Origin: CAVWCQ01 sp963753545
GTDB taxonomy: Bacteria > Chloroflexota > Anaerolineae > Aggregatilineales > Aggregatilineaceae
NCBI GenBank assembly: GCA_963753545.1
Contig: CAVWCQ010000004.1
Coordinates: 62,001-126,000 of the forward strand
Reading direction: 5' to 3'
Length of the DNA stretch: 64,000 nt
In this document: piece by piece, positions 8,740-17,843 of the stretch
Numbering within the stretch: the first letter of the stretch is position 1
Layout: every line of letters begins with the position of its first letter
Made by a program: the position numbers and the translations under genes
The notes under the pieces: generated by a model
The model's input: only the letters and a program-made list of their open reading frames with translations
What the model was told of the DNA's origin: nothing
Databases searched by the model: none

Positions 8740-9570
8740 TTAGAGCGTGGGAACCTTTAGATCCCAACCCTCTTTAATAATGTCTGGGCTTTTGATGATG
8801 GGGTTGAGTGTCATCAACTGTTGGGGAGTCGTCTTAAAACGCTGCGCGATAGCCGTCAGTGTGTCACCCTTTTGCACCTTGTACAGGGTGTAAACGCCAG
8901 GGCGATCCACCTGTTTCCAGACTGTACCCGTCCACTGGTAAATATCGCCTGTCGCGTTCAGGCCCCAGATTTGTGTCGCGCTGCCGACACTGATCTGCAC
9001 CAGCCGGGCGTTTTTGTCTGGCTCGACCCATTTATCGGCCTGTCGCTGGAACACTTTTCCTTCTTTATTGACGCACCAAACGGCGCCGTCGGCAGCGGCA
9101 GCGATAGACACGGCCCGGTCGGTCGGGTTCGGCTGCTGCCAGGCGGTTCCGACACGGTGGAAGATTTTGCCTTCCGAGTCGAGACACCAGATATGATTGG
9201 CGTCTCCCACCGCAATCTGAACGGCGCGATCCGTCGGATTCGGCTCGACCCATTTCGCACCCGTCCACTGGTAAATACTGCCTGTCGCATTGACACACCA
9301 CGTACTGTTGTCGGAGCCAGTCGCAACGTAGACCGCGCGGGCATTCTTATCTGGCTCAACCCAACTGTTGCTCTGCCGGTGGAAAAGCTTTCCCTGCGGA
9401 TTGACACACCAGATCACATTGGCATTGCCGACGGAAATCTGCATGGCCCGATCTGAGGCATTGGGCTGTTCCCAGCCAGTCGCCGTGCGCCGCCAGATTT
9501 CGCCCAGCGTATTGACGAACCAAACGGCTCCATCGTTCCCAACGTCCAGTGAAGGTATTGGATTTGCCAT
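8740..9570 (-). CDS. Tectonin beta-propeller protein with C-terminal LysM
   Basis: About 276 residues consist of six tectonin-type repeats. Each has a core of the form V-x2-G-x5-WCVN-x2-G-x-IY/VFQR followed by a WVEPN-type strand. A LysM module at the C terminus (YTLYKVQKGDTLTAIAQRFKT...QLMTLNPII) closes the protein. The ATG at 9570 is chosen because AGAGGAG lies 7 nt before it; the ATG two codons upstream is too close to that site. There is no clear signal peptide. Tectonin propellers bind glycans and LysM binds N-acetylglucosamine polymers, so a cell-wall or glycan-binding role is likely. Confidence 0.85.
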   Translation of the reverse strand: MANPIPSLDVGNDGAVWFVNTLGEIWRRTATGWEQPNASDRAMQISVGNANVIWCVNPQGKLFHRQSNSWVEPDKNARAVYVATGSDNSTWCVNATGSIYQWTGAKWVEPNPTDRAVQIAVGDANHIWCLDSEGKIFHRVGTAWQQPNPTDRAVSIAAAADGAVWCVNKEGKVFQRQADKWVEPDKNARLVQISVGSATQIWGLNATGDIYQWTGTVWKQVDRPGVYTLYKVQKGDTLTAIAQRFKTTPQQLMTLNPIIKSPDIIKEGWDLKVPTL

Positions 9571-9736
9571 CTGCATACTCCTCTTAGAACTCACATTAAA
9601 TCCAGTGTATTATTTTTTCCATATTAAAGCAAATAAATTAACCGTAAATAATCTTTAATTCTCTTACTTATTTACTAGCCAGGAAGACAGAGCAAAAACC
9701 CGCTACAATAAAGGGAAAAATGGTCAAATAGGTATC

Positions 9737-10976
9737 ATGAGGAGAGAACCGTTGGAGGAACATACAGCCCCTTATCAGGTGTGGGGCGCGGCGGGAATCG
9801 AGCCGGGCGCGCTCGACCAGATGAAACGAGCGGTACGGCTGCCCGTTGCCGTGCGCGGCGCGCTGATGCCGGACGCCCACGAAGGCTACGGCCTGCCTAT
9901 CGGCGGCGTGCTGGCGACGGATAACAGCGTCGTGCCCTACGCGGTGGGCGTTGATATTGCCTGCCGGATGCGCATGACTGTGTTCAACGCGTCGCCGGGC
10001 ATTTTGCAGCAGCGGGGCGACATGTTCCGCGAGGTGATCGAGAGTCAGACGCGCTTTGGGGCCGGATCGGAATGGGCAATTAAGCGTGAGCATGACGTGA
10101 TGGACGATCCGGCGTGGGACGAACATCCCGTGGCACGGCGCTTTAAAGATACGGCCTGGAACCAGTTGGGGACCAGCGGATCGGGCAACCATTTTGTCGA
10201 GTTTGGGGCGCTGACCGTCTTCCAGGAAATCCCATCGCCGCTTGGGAAAATCCCGCCGGGAACCTATCTCGCCCTGCTCAGCCACAGCGGGAGCCGCCGC
10301 TTTGGGCTGGAAATGGCGGAACATTACACGAAAATCGCGATGAGCCTGCGCAGCGATCTGGCGAAAGAATTTAAACATCTGGCATGGCTCGGATTGGACG
10401 AAGAAGCCGGGGCGGAATATTGGGAGGCGATGACTCTGGCGGGGAAATATGCCAGCGCCAACCACGCGATCATTCACCGCCAGATCAGCGATGTGCTGCG
10501 CATTCCCGTGCTGGGCGGCATCGAGAATCACCATAACTATGCCTGGAAGGAAGACGCTGGACGGGCAGGAAGTAATCGTCCACCGCAAGGGCGCGACTCC
10601 GGCAGGACGGGATGTGCTGGGCGTGATTCCGGGCAGCATGAGCGCGCCGGGATTCGTCGTGCGCGGCCTGGGCAACCCGGACTCGCTGAACAGCGCGGCA
10701 CACGGGGCAGGCCGCCGGATGAGCCGCAAGCAGGCGCTGCAAACGTTCAATTGGGACGCAGTGCAGCATAAGCTGGACGCGGGCGGCGTCGAACTGATGT
10801 CGGCGGGCCTGGACGAAGCGCCGGGCGCGTATAAAGATATCCGGCAGGTGATGGACGATCAGGCCGATCTGGTCGTGCCGCTGGCGGAATTCCAGCCGAA
10901 ACTGGTCAAAATGGATGCGGGACCGGGGGCGCGGCGGGATCGCAAGCGCGAGAAAAAAGATAAAAAGAGGCGGTAG
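9737..10976 (+). CDS. rtcB: RNA-splicing ligase RtcB (frameshifted)
   Basis: Two overlapping frames make one RtcB-type ligase of about 412 residues. The first has MPDAHEGYGLPIGGV, the metal-binding Cys in VGVDIACRMRM, GTSGSGNHFVEFG and HHNYAWKE. The second resumes at LDGQEVIVHRKGATPA and contains SAAHGAGRRMSR, whose histidine is the guanylylation site. The break near 10549 is a single surplus base. The enzyme joins 2',3'-cyclic-phosphate or 3'-phosphate RNA ends to 5'-OH ends using GTP and Mn. A TTG at 9752 with AGGAG 7 nt upstream may be the true start. The partner enzyme rtcA lies 31 kb away. Confidence 0.88.
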
Positions 10977-10993
10977 CCCAAAAGGAAGCCATC

Positions 10994-11629
10994 ATGTTTG
11001 ACCCATCAAAGCTCGCTCTTTTTATCGGTGCCGCACTGGCCCTGTTGATTACACCCGGCCCGGCGGTGCTGTTCATCATCACACGCAGTGTTGACCAGGG
11101 ACGACTGGCCGGAATTGTATCCGTGCTCGGTATTGAGGCGGGAGGGCTGTGCCATGTGATTGCGGCGACCTTCGGACTGTCGGCGCTGCTCATGTCGTCA
11201 GCGCTGGCTTTCGAGATCGTGAAGTATCTCGGCGCAGTCTATCTGATCTACCTGGGGATTCATAAACTCCTGTCAAAAGATGTTGTTGACCCGGAGCAAC
11301 CTTCCGATGCCCAGCCGCGATCCCGGCTCTTTTACCAGGGCTTCGTGGTCAATCTGCTCAACCCGAAAACAGCCCTGTTTTTCCTCGCGTTTCTGCCCCA
11401 GTTCGTGGATCGTTCCAGAGGGGCAGTCCCTGTTCAAGTCCTGATACTGGGCTTGATTTTTATAGCCCTGGCGACGTGCAGCGACAGTTTGTACGCGCTG
11501 CTGGCAGGGACATTGGGAAACTGGCTGCGCGGCAACCTGAAGTTTTTGCGCGGGCTGCGCTATTTTTCGGGCAGCATGTATATCACATTGGGACTCGTGG
11601 CAGCATTCGCGGGTCCAAAGAAGAAGTGA
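10994..11629 (+). CDS. LysE/RhtB-family amino-acid exporter
   Basis: The 211-residue protein has six predicted membrane segments and the family hallmark near the N terminus, ALLITPGPAVLFIITRSVDQGRLAG. A loop with NLLNPKTALFFLAFLPQFVD is also typical. Members export homoserine, threonine, lysine or related compounds; the substrate here is not predictable. It begins 17 nt after rtcB and ends 2 nt before the DUF5946 gene, so it is probably transcribed with it. Confidence 0.93.
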   Translation: MFDPSKLALFIGAALALLITPGPAVLFIITRSVDQGRLAGIVSVLGIEAGGLCHVIAATFGLSALLMSSALAFEIVKYLGAVYLIYLGIHKLLSKDVVDPEQPSDAQPRSRLFYQGFVVNLLNPKTALFFLAFLPQFVDRSRGAVPVQVLILGLIFIALATCSDSLYALLAGTLGNWLRGNLKFLRGLRYFSGSMYITLGLVAAFAGPKKK

Positions 11630-11631
11630 CG

Positions 11632-12066
11632 ATGGGTACTTGTCCAAAATGCGGCGCGGAATGGATCGATGGGCGCGACTGCGATACGATTTTCAGCGAA
11701 TTCCTGAACCTGGAATTCACCGATGCAGGATACGGGGCAGTACATTTTCTCACCGTCGCCTGCACCATGATCCAGCATGATCGCACCAGCGACGAGGCGC
11801 TGACCTGGATCACAGGCATGCTGCGCACCTATTTTGAACAGAATTTGACCGACCAGCAGCTTCGCGCCTTTGCCCAGCGGAGCGTGCAGCAGCAAAACCG
11901 CACCTGGAAAGTGGGTCGCGCCGCCGACGCGCCGCCCCTGCCCCGCATCGTCTGGCAGAAAACAATTGCCGACGTGGATCGCAACCAGCATGACGCAGCA
12001 AGCTATCGGGAACAGGTGAAAGAGTGGGCGCGGCTGACGTTGGAGCAGATGGACACAGCGCGGTAA
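11632..12066 (+). CDS. DUF5946-like protein with N-terminal Cys pair
   Basis: The 144-residue protein starts with a CPKCGAEWIDGRDC motif, which may bind zinc, and continues with FLNLEFTDAGYGAVHFLTVACTMIQHDR and SDEALTWITGML, a pattern I associate with the DUF5946 family. The function of that family is unknown. The start at 11632 is 2 nt after the LysE stop codon; a longer frame upstream overlaps that gene and is not used. No membrane segment is visible. Confidence 0.75.
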   Translation: MGTCPKCGAEWIDGRDCDTIFSEFLNLEFTDAGYGAVHFLTVACTMIQHDRTSDEALTWITGMLRTYFEQNLTDQQLRAFAQRSVQQQNRTWKVGRAADAPPLPRIVWQKTIADVDRNQHDAASYREQVKEWARLTLEQMDTAR

Positions 12067-12132
12067 AATCAGGCCCCGACAAGAACAGATAGGGCAAGCT
12101 CCGCCCTTACGCTTCTGGAAACTGGAAATGAT

Positions 12133-13167
12133 ATGGATGGTGACGTAATGGAACGGGCAGATTGCTGGTTAGAGGCGGGTTTGCCCGTAGCAGTAGCAAC
12201 GGTTGTTCGAATTTTCGGCTCCTCAAGCCAACCTCTTGGCACGCGGATGGTGATAACCACCGAGAACCGCTTCGTGGGGATGGTCAGCGGCGGCTGCGTG
12301 GAAACCGATGTCTACGAAACGGCGCAAGCCGTCCTGAACGGCGGCAGTCCGTTGATGCTGCATTACAAGCAGGTGGAAAATCCCCTGATCGAAATCGGGC
12401 TGAACTGCGAGGGCCAAATTGACGTTACCGTCGAACGGCTGGATCGCCCGCTCTACGACTGGATCAACGCACCGGGAACACATGTCAACGTCACTTTATT
12501 TTCGCCCACTCAGCCTGCCGCGCCGGACATCATACACACGACCGTTACCGCTGAGGGACTGGCCAACCTGCCCCCTGCCGTCCTGGCTGATGCGCAGGCT
12601 ATGCTGGGTGGGGCACACGATCAACCGCGCACGATCAGTTATGCAGATGGGCGGGCCGCTTTTTTCGAGCCGGTGCTGCCTCCCTATACCCTGCTGATCT
12701 TTGGCGGCGAACAGGCTGCCGTGCCGCTGGTGCGCTTCGCCCGGATTCTCGGCTTCCGCACCGTGGTGAGCGACGCGCGTCCCGCCTTCGCCACCCGTGA
12801 AAAACACCCTGACGCCGATCAGGTTCTCGCCGCGTGGCCGGAAGCCGTAATCACGCAGGTGGGAGTTGATGATCGGACGTTTGTGGTATCCCTCAACCAT
12901 GAGCCGCGCTTCGAGGATGCGCTGATCCAGGCGCTGGCGGGTAAGCCTGTGCGCTACATTGGCGCTATCGGTAAGCGGGTGCGCCGCACGGAACGAGATG
13001 AACGGCTGAGCGCCAGCGGCTTTGATTTTTCGTCGATCCCCGACATTCACACCCCGATTGGCCTGGACATCGGCGGCAAGTCGTCCGAAGAGATCGCGCT
13101 GAGCATCATTGCGCAGATCGTCGCGGTCAAGAATGGGCGTCCCGGCGGCATGCTGTACCAGAAATAG
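12133..13167 (+). CDS. XdhC/CoxI-family molybdenum cofactor maturation protein
   Basis: The 344-residue protein has the N-terminal XdhC/CoxI domain (ATVVRIFGSSSQPLGTRMVIT, GMVSGGCVETDVYETA) and the C-terminal Rossmann-type domain (LLIFGGEQAAVPLVRFARILGFRTVVSDARPAFA; YIGAIGKRVRR). Family members bind the molybdenum cofactor and help sulfurylate and insert it into xanthine dehydrogenase- or CO dehydrogenase-type enzymes. No such large subunit is in the window, but modAB and a CoxM-like FAD subunit are. It is transcribed alone. Confidence 0.9.
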   Translation: MDGDVMERADCWLEAGLPVAVATVVRIFGSSSQPLGTRMVITTENRFVGMVSGGCVETDVYETAQAVLNGGSPLMLHYKQVENPLIEIGLNCEGQIDVTVERLDRPLYDWINAPGTHVNVTLFSPTQPAAPDIIHTTVTAEGLANLPPAVLADAQAMLGGAHDQPRTISYADGRAAFFEPVLPPYTLLIFGGEQAAVPLVRFARILGFRTVVSDARPAFATREKHPDADQVLAAWPEAVITQVGVDDRTFVVSLNHEPRFEDALIQALAGKPVRYIGAIGKRVRRTERDERLSASGFDFSSIPDIHTPIGLDIGGKSSEEIALSIIAQIVAVKNGRPGGMLYQK

Positions 13168-13315
13168 ACTCGAAAAAACTATAATCGATGCAGACCGAGG
13201 GGGCTGACTGCATGTTTAACGCTGTTCTTCATGCCTATCTTCCACGGCCCATTGTCCATTTATCCAGATTCCGCCCGGACTCGAGCCAGGTGTGTACGAT
13301 AGGAGTTTTATCGGT

Positions 13316-13840
13316 ATGAAATCGCGGATGGTTGCTGTATTTGTTGTTTTGATGCTGCTCGCTAGCGGGCTGGCCTGCGCCTCGGAGAGTGCCACAGTGC
13401 TCAACGAAGGCAAAGGCACGCGGGAAGACCCCATCGCGGCGCGCAAATATGCGAAAGCAGCGTCTTTTGAGGTGCGGGCACTCAGTGTGATTCATGAGAC
13501 CCTCACCGAAGATGCAACCCCTGCCCCCCAGGAAACACCTGCCGGGGTCGATACACTCAAAGTGCAGTTCGAAATCAAATGCACGCGCGGGCCGGACGAA
13601 ATCTGCGACCTGGGCGAAATGCGCAATAACCTCAAGCTGGTCAGCAGCGACGGCATCATCTATGAGCCATTACTGGACGACGCGGGCCTGGAAGAGAGCG
13701 ATAGGCCGCTGCAAGGTGAAATTCTGGGTGGAGCGCAGCAGGCCGGGTGGATGGCCTACCAGATCCCTACGGGCATCCAGGTTACGCTGGCTTTGGCCGA
13801 ATTTGGAGAAGGGGAACGGGTCTTCTTCAAACTGCCTTGA
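13316..13840 (+). CDS. Secreted or lipid-anchored protein, DUF4352-like
   Basis: The start at 13316 is supported by AGGAG 10 nt upstream. The N terminus is a signal peptide ending SGLAC; the Cys could be lipid-modified although Gly rather than Leu sits at -3 of the lipobox. The rest (about 150 residues) resembles an immunoglobulin-like DUF4352 fold: GKGTREDPIAARKYAKAAS, a Thr/Pro-rich loop, then DTLKVQFEIKC and GQQAGWMAYQIP-like strands. Function unknown; it is probably displayed on the cell surface. Confidence 0.7.
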   Translation: MKSRMVAVFVVLMLLASGLACASESATVLNEGKGTREDPIAARKYAKAASFEVRALSVIHETLTEDATPAPQETPAGVDTLKVQFEIKCTRGPDEICDLGEMRNNLKLVSSDGIIYEPLLDDAGLEESDRPLQGEILGGAQQAGWMAYQIPTGIQVTLALAEFGEGERVFFKLP

Positions 13841-13913
13841 TATCACCCTGGAATTCTGAAACTGTTTGCGGTATGATAGCGCCCTGCAAAAGTCGTCAAG
13901 GAAGGCCTGAGTC

Positions 13914-14480
13914 ATGAAAGTTATTCTCAAGGACAACGTATATAAGCACGGCGTTGCGGGCGACGTCGTCACCGTAGCCGATGGTTTCGCACGCAATTAC
14001 CTGATCCCTCGCGGCCTGGCTGTCAAAGCGACGGCAGGAGCGCTGCGGGATAATGCTCATTTGATGCAGCACGCGACTGTCGCGCGCGAGCAGTTGAACA
14101 GCGAACTGCACGAAATCGCCTCAAAGATCGATGGCGTAGAGTTGGTTTTCGGCGTCAAGGCCGGTAAGAACAACAAGCTCTATGGATCGATCACGACGAT
14201 GGATATTGCTGCAGCGCTGAAGGAAAAGACCGGCATGGACGTCAACCGCCGGCGCATCAGCGAGCGCCCCCTGCGCGAACTGGGAATTCACGAAATCCCA
14301 GTCCGGCTGAGCGCGAGCGCGTCTCCAATGCTGCGGATCGTCATCGTGCGCGAAGAAGAACTCGCGGCTTATCTGCAGGGTGACCTGACGGTTGCTGAAG
14401 TGACTGCTGAAGAAGCTGGTGAAGAAGTCGAAGCGCCCGTCGAAGAAACCAGCACCGAGAGCGAAGAAAGCGCCGTCTAG
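13914..14480 (+). CDS. rplI: Ribosomal protein bL9
   Basis: The 188-residue protein begins MKVILKDNVYKHGVAGDVVTVADGFARNYLIPRGLA in the usual L9 pattern (N-domain, then long helix, then the C-domain with LYGSITTMDIAAAL). It is longer than the typical 150 residues because of an acidic C-terminal tail rich in Glu. A good ribosome-binding site (AAGGAAGG) precedes the ATG. It binds 23S rRNA at the L1 side of the large subunit. It is not next to rpsF or rpsR here. Confidence 0.96.
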   Translation: MKVILKDNVYKHGVAGDVVTVADGFARNYLIPRGLAVKATAGALRDNAHLMQHATVAREQLNSELHEIASKIDGVELVFGVKAGKNNKLYGSITTMDIAAALKEKTGMDVNRRRISERPLRELGIHEIPVRLSASASPMLRIVIVREEELAAYLQGDLTVAEVTAEEAGEEVEAPVEETSTESEESAV

Positions 14481-14571
14481 TCCGCGGTAGGACGGTTGCC
14501 AATTTCCATCACAGCAACAGGGCAATCACACTGCCGCTGTAGTTATGTGATCAATTGGGCAGGAAACTGGG

Positions 14572-14610
14572 AGCGGGTGGATGCCTGATTTGGGCAAATC
14601 ACCCGCTTTT
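14572..14610 (+). terminator. Terminator of rplI
   Basis: An 8-bp stem AGCGGGTG/CACCCGCT (14572-14579 with 14600-14607) with a short inner pairing is followed by TTTT. It lies 91 nt after the rplI stop codon. Confidence 0.7.
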
Positions 14611-14667
14611 GGTTATCATCCCCGCCATCCCAGGTGAGCCTGGAACTGCCAGCTTGGAGTGATTTGT

Positions 14668-16069
14668 GTGAGTGATCCAGAGACCATCGGCCTGCGTCTG
14701 CGTGCAGCACGCGAAGCCAAAGAACTGACGCTTGCAGAAGCGGAGCGTGCTACCCGTATCCGGCTCAAATTTTTGGATGCGCTGGAACGCGGGGATTATT
14801 CTGGCATGACCGCCGTGCAGGTGCAGGGCTTCATGCGCAATTACACGCGGTTCCTGGGGCTGGATTATGATCTGCTGCTGACCGAATTTGATTCCACTAC
14901 TAAGTCGCGGGGCCGCCGCCGGGCTAAAGAGTCACCGATTCCGCAGGCAGCACCGCCCCCAAAGAGCAGCGCTCGCCGCCCCTCCGTGGGACGTTTCTTC
15001 AACCGCCTGATCGCCCTGGTATTGGCTGCCGCTCTGCTCGGCGTGTTGGTGATGGCTGCCGATCATGATCATCCGCCGGCTGACGGAGGGCGACGCCGAA
15101 AAAAACGGATCGGAGCCGATCACACAAACGCTTCAACAGACACCCGCCGAAACGCCACTCGATCAAGCCGCCGCGCCACAGCCATCCGAGACGGCGACGC
15201 TCGACCCCAGCCAAACCCAGGGATCGTTGCCAACTCTGGATTCGGGAGCCGGACAAACGGCATTTACGCCGCCCACCCTGACCGGGGAAGGCATTGTATT
15301 GGAGGTTCAGGTCGTGCACCGCGTCTGGCTGCGCGTGACTGCCGATGATAGCGTGCAGTATGAAGGTGTCGCGGAAGAGGGCAGCGTGCTGCACTATACG
15401 GCGACAAACACGATGGGACTGCGCACGACGGATGCCTCCGCGCTGATGATCATCATCAACAACCAGGCGCTGGGTACGTTAGGAGGGCGCGGGGAACTGT
15501 TCGATCAGACCTTCTCGCTGGACACGGGGCTGTGGATTCCCAATGAGGACGCCCTCAATGAGGGTAGCGCGGCGATGGCAGTCACGCTGACCGAGACCCC
15601 CACCCTTACGCTCACCTCCACAACGTCGCCTGAACCGGCGACGTTGACTTATACGCCAACCACGCCGCCGCCCTCTACCTTTACGCCGGGACCAACCGCG
15701 ACACAAGGGCCGACGGCGACTCTGTCGGATGGTATCTCGAACGCCGATCTCGGCGGCAGTGCCAGCACATCCACCCGTGCGCCCAGTGTGCCCAGCCCAA
15801 CAGCGACTCGTATAGTGCCGAGCGAGACGCCCCGACCTTTCCAGCCGACCGCGACCGATACATCAACGCCCGCCCCGACGATCACCCTGACGCCCTCGCC
15901 CACCAATCCACCGCCACCGATCCCCACCAGGACGGTTACGCCGAGCCTGACGCCATCGTTGACGATCACGCCCAGCCCGACGGTCTCCCGGACGCCCACA
16001 ATGACGCCGACGATCACGCCGTTCCTGCCGCCGCGTATGACACGGACGCCGTCGCCCGCGCCGAAGTAA
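14668..16069 (+). CDS. RodZ-like membrane protein with Thr/Pro tail (frameshifted)
   Basis: GTG at 14668 is chosen because GGAG lies 8 nt upstream. The product has an N-terminal HTH_25 Xre-like domain (IGLRLRAAREAKELTLAEAERATRIR...), a basic linker, one membrane segment near LIALVLAAALLGVLV, a RodZ C-terminal (DUF4115) domain (VLEVQVVHRVWLRVTADD...) and a long Thr/Pro-rich extracellular tail with repeated TPT/TPS units. The frame breaks inside the membrane segment near 15055 by one surplus base; shifting it restores LPIMIIRRL. RodZ links MreB to the envelope in other bacteria; this protein may have a related shape or wall role. Confidence 0.8.
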
Positions 16070-16202
16070 AAGCAAAAAGATAGTTCACCGCGGAGAGCGC
16101 AGAGAAAAACAAGAGAAGAAGCAAGGGGCGCGGCGATCCACGCTTGACGCGATCAGATGTTACAATAGGTTTATTCGATGGCGTATTGGTAGAGAGTGGC
16201 AG

Positions 16203-16571
16203 ATGATTCCCAATTCTCCGACAATGACTGTTCCGCTACGGGTCGATCAGGATGGCACAATCCGAGTCAGCGGAACGCGCGTTCCGCTGGACACGGTCAT
16301 TGCACGTTACCACCAGGGGGACACTCCTGAAACCATCCAGTCGAGTTTTGACGTACTTCCGCTCAACGATATTTATGCGGTTATCGCCTATTACCTGGGG
16401 AACCGCGACGAACTCGACGCTTACTTCAAACGCCGCGAGGAAGAAGGCGAACGCATCCGGCAGGAGATCGAAGCCAGCTATACACCCGAACAGCGAGTCC
16501 GTCATGAGCGTTTACGCAAATTAGCGGAAGAAAAACGCCGTGAACCCGTAAAGCATATCCCACTGCGGTAG
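16203..16571 (+). CDS. DUF433 protein (antitoxin-like)
   Basis: The 122-residue protein carries DUF433: VPLRVDQDGTIRVSGTRVPLDTVIARYHQGDTPETIQSSF...LPLNDIYAVIAYYLGNRDELDAYF. This winged-helix domain is usually the antitoxin-like partner of a PIN-like DUF5615 protein encoded just downstream. Here the next 200 nt hold only an interspersed repeat and then the convergent selD gene, so the partner is missing. A long charged helix (RREEEGERIRQEIE...) forms the C terminus. Confidence 0.88.
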   Translation: MIPNSPTMTVPLRVDQDGTIRVSGTRVPLDTVIARYHQGDTPETIQSSFDVLPLNDIYAVIAYYLGNRDELDAYFKRREEEGERIRQEIEASYTPEQRVRHERLRKLAEEKRREPVKHIPLR

Positions 16572-16639
16572 CCCCAAAAAGGGCGAGACACGCCCTGCCC
16601 GATTCGTGTCAACTTAAGCCGTTAAGCGCCATCTCCTGA

Positions 16640-16753
16640 CCCTCGCCAACTTGATTGGAGAGGGTCGGCTGAACATGCTTTTCCGTTCAGCCGGGGTGAG
16701 GTGTGCGCCCGCGACCCGCAACGTCTATTTCCTAACTTGACACCCATTGGGCG
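16640..16753 (+). repeat. Interspersed palindromic repeat, family A, copy 1
   Basis: A left hairpin (CCCTCGCCAA with TTGGAGAGGG) is followed by TCG, a perfect 8-bp hairpin GGCTGAAC/GTTCAGCC and GGGGTGAGGTGTGCG. The 97 bases 16657-16753 match 33353-33449 with 6 mismatches by my reading. It fills the gap between the DUF433 gene and selD. Confidence 0.85.
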
Positions 16754-16781
16754 CGGCACAGCGCCCCTGCGAGAAGATTTC

Positions 16782-17840
16782 CTACTCAACCGCAATCCCG
16801 GGCGGGCCGGAGCGAACCGCGCCGATCACCGCGCCATCCACGCCGCGCGAGGAGAGTTCGCGGAGCAGATCGTCGCGGCGGAAAGCATCCACCGCGATCA
16901 ACAGGCCGCCGGACGTCTGCGGATCGAACATCAGATCGCGGATCAGCGGATCGACGGACTCAGCGAACGATACCCAGCGGCTGTAGTACGCTTTGTTGCG
17001 GCCCTGCCCGCCGGGGAAGATACCCTTCGCGGCGTAATCGAGTGCGCCGGGCATCCAGCGCAGCGCCGAGGACTCAAACTGGAAGGTCGTGCCGCTGAGC
17101 TTCGCCATCTCATAGGCGTGCCCGATCAGGCCGTAGCCCGTGATATCGGTCAGGCCGTGCGCGCCGACAATCTGCGCCGCCTGCGCCCCGCCCCGGTTGA
17201 GGGTCGCCATAATGTTCATCGCTGTCTCGACATGCGCGGGATCCGCCTGAGTCCGCTTGAGGGCGGTGGTGATCGTGCCAGAGCCGAGCGGCTTGGTCAG
17301 GACCAGGATATCGCCGGGGCGCGCGCCGCCTTTAGCGAGAATGCGATCCGGGTGGACGACTCCGGTCACCGCCAGGCCATATTTCGGCTCGTCGTCAGTA
17401 ACCGTATGACCGCCCGCCAGGACGCCGCCCGCCTCTTTCACCTTATCTGCCCCGCCACGCAGAATTTCAGCCAGGATGCGCATATCGAGCGAGGTCGGGA
17501 AGGCGACCAGATTGAGCGCCATCAGCACCTCGCCGCCCATCGCGTAGACATCACTCATCGCATTCGCGGCGGCAATCGCCCCGAACCAGTAAGGATGATC
17601 CACGACCGGCGGGAAAAAATCCGTCGTGCTGATGATCGCCTGATCCGGGCTGATGCGCAGCACAGCGGCATCGTCCGGCGCAGACAGCCCGACCAGCAGA
17701 TCGGGATAGGCGGCGGGATCGAATAATTTGCCCAGCGGCAGAGCCAGCGCTGATAGGTCGCCCGGACCTAACTTTGCCGCTCAGCCAGCCGCGTTTGCCA
17801 GCGCCGTGAGCTTGATGGCGTTGAAGTCGAATTCGGACAT
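16782..17840 (-). CDS. selD: Selenide, water dikinase, selenocysteine-containing
   Basis: The frame runs from ATG 17840 to 16782 (352 residues, normal for SelD), interrupted only by a TGA at 17781-17783, codon 20. Around it the sequence reads ANAAG-U-AAKLGPGDLS. This matches the SelD active site, where Cys or Sec is followed three residues later by the catalytic Lys. All family motifs follow in the same frame: TTDFFPPVVDHPYWFGAIAAANAMSDVYAMGG, GGHTVTDDEPKYG, LTKPLGSGTI, DITGYGLIGHA and FDPQTSGGLL. A hairpin 10 nt after the UGA fits a bacterial SECIS. The enzyme makes selenophosphate from selenide and ATP. It starts 3 nt after the GNAT gene. Confidence 0.93.
17754..17770 (-). promoter_or_regulatory. 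SECIS-like hairpin downstream of the selD UGA
   Basis: On the minus strand TAGGTC, loop CGGGC and GACCTA form a perfect 6-bp stem starting 10 nt after the UGA, so the loop lies 17-21 nt downstream. That spacing and a G-containing apical loop agree with bacterial SECIS elements bound by SelB. Confidence 0.7.
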
Positions 17841-17843
17841 GCT

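Noticed and set aside
10994..11629. A selenoprotein or recoding event at the other broken frames, such as rtcB or modB.
   Set aside because: Those breaks change the reading frame by one base and are often at homopolymers. None is an in-frame UGA like the one in selD.
15600..16060. The Thr/Pro repeats of the RodZ-like gene looked like a tandem DNA repeat or CRISPR.
   Set aside because: The repetition is at the amino-acid level (TPT, TPS) with variable codons and no spaced identical units.
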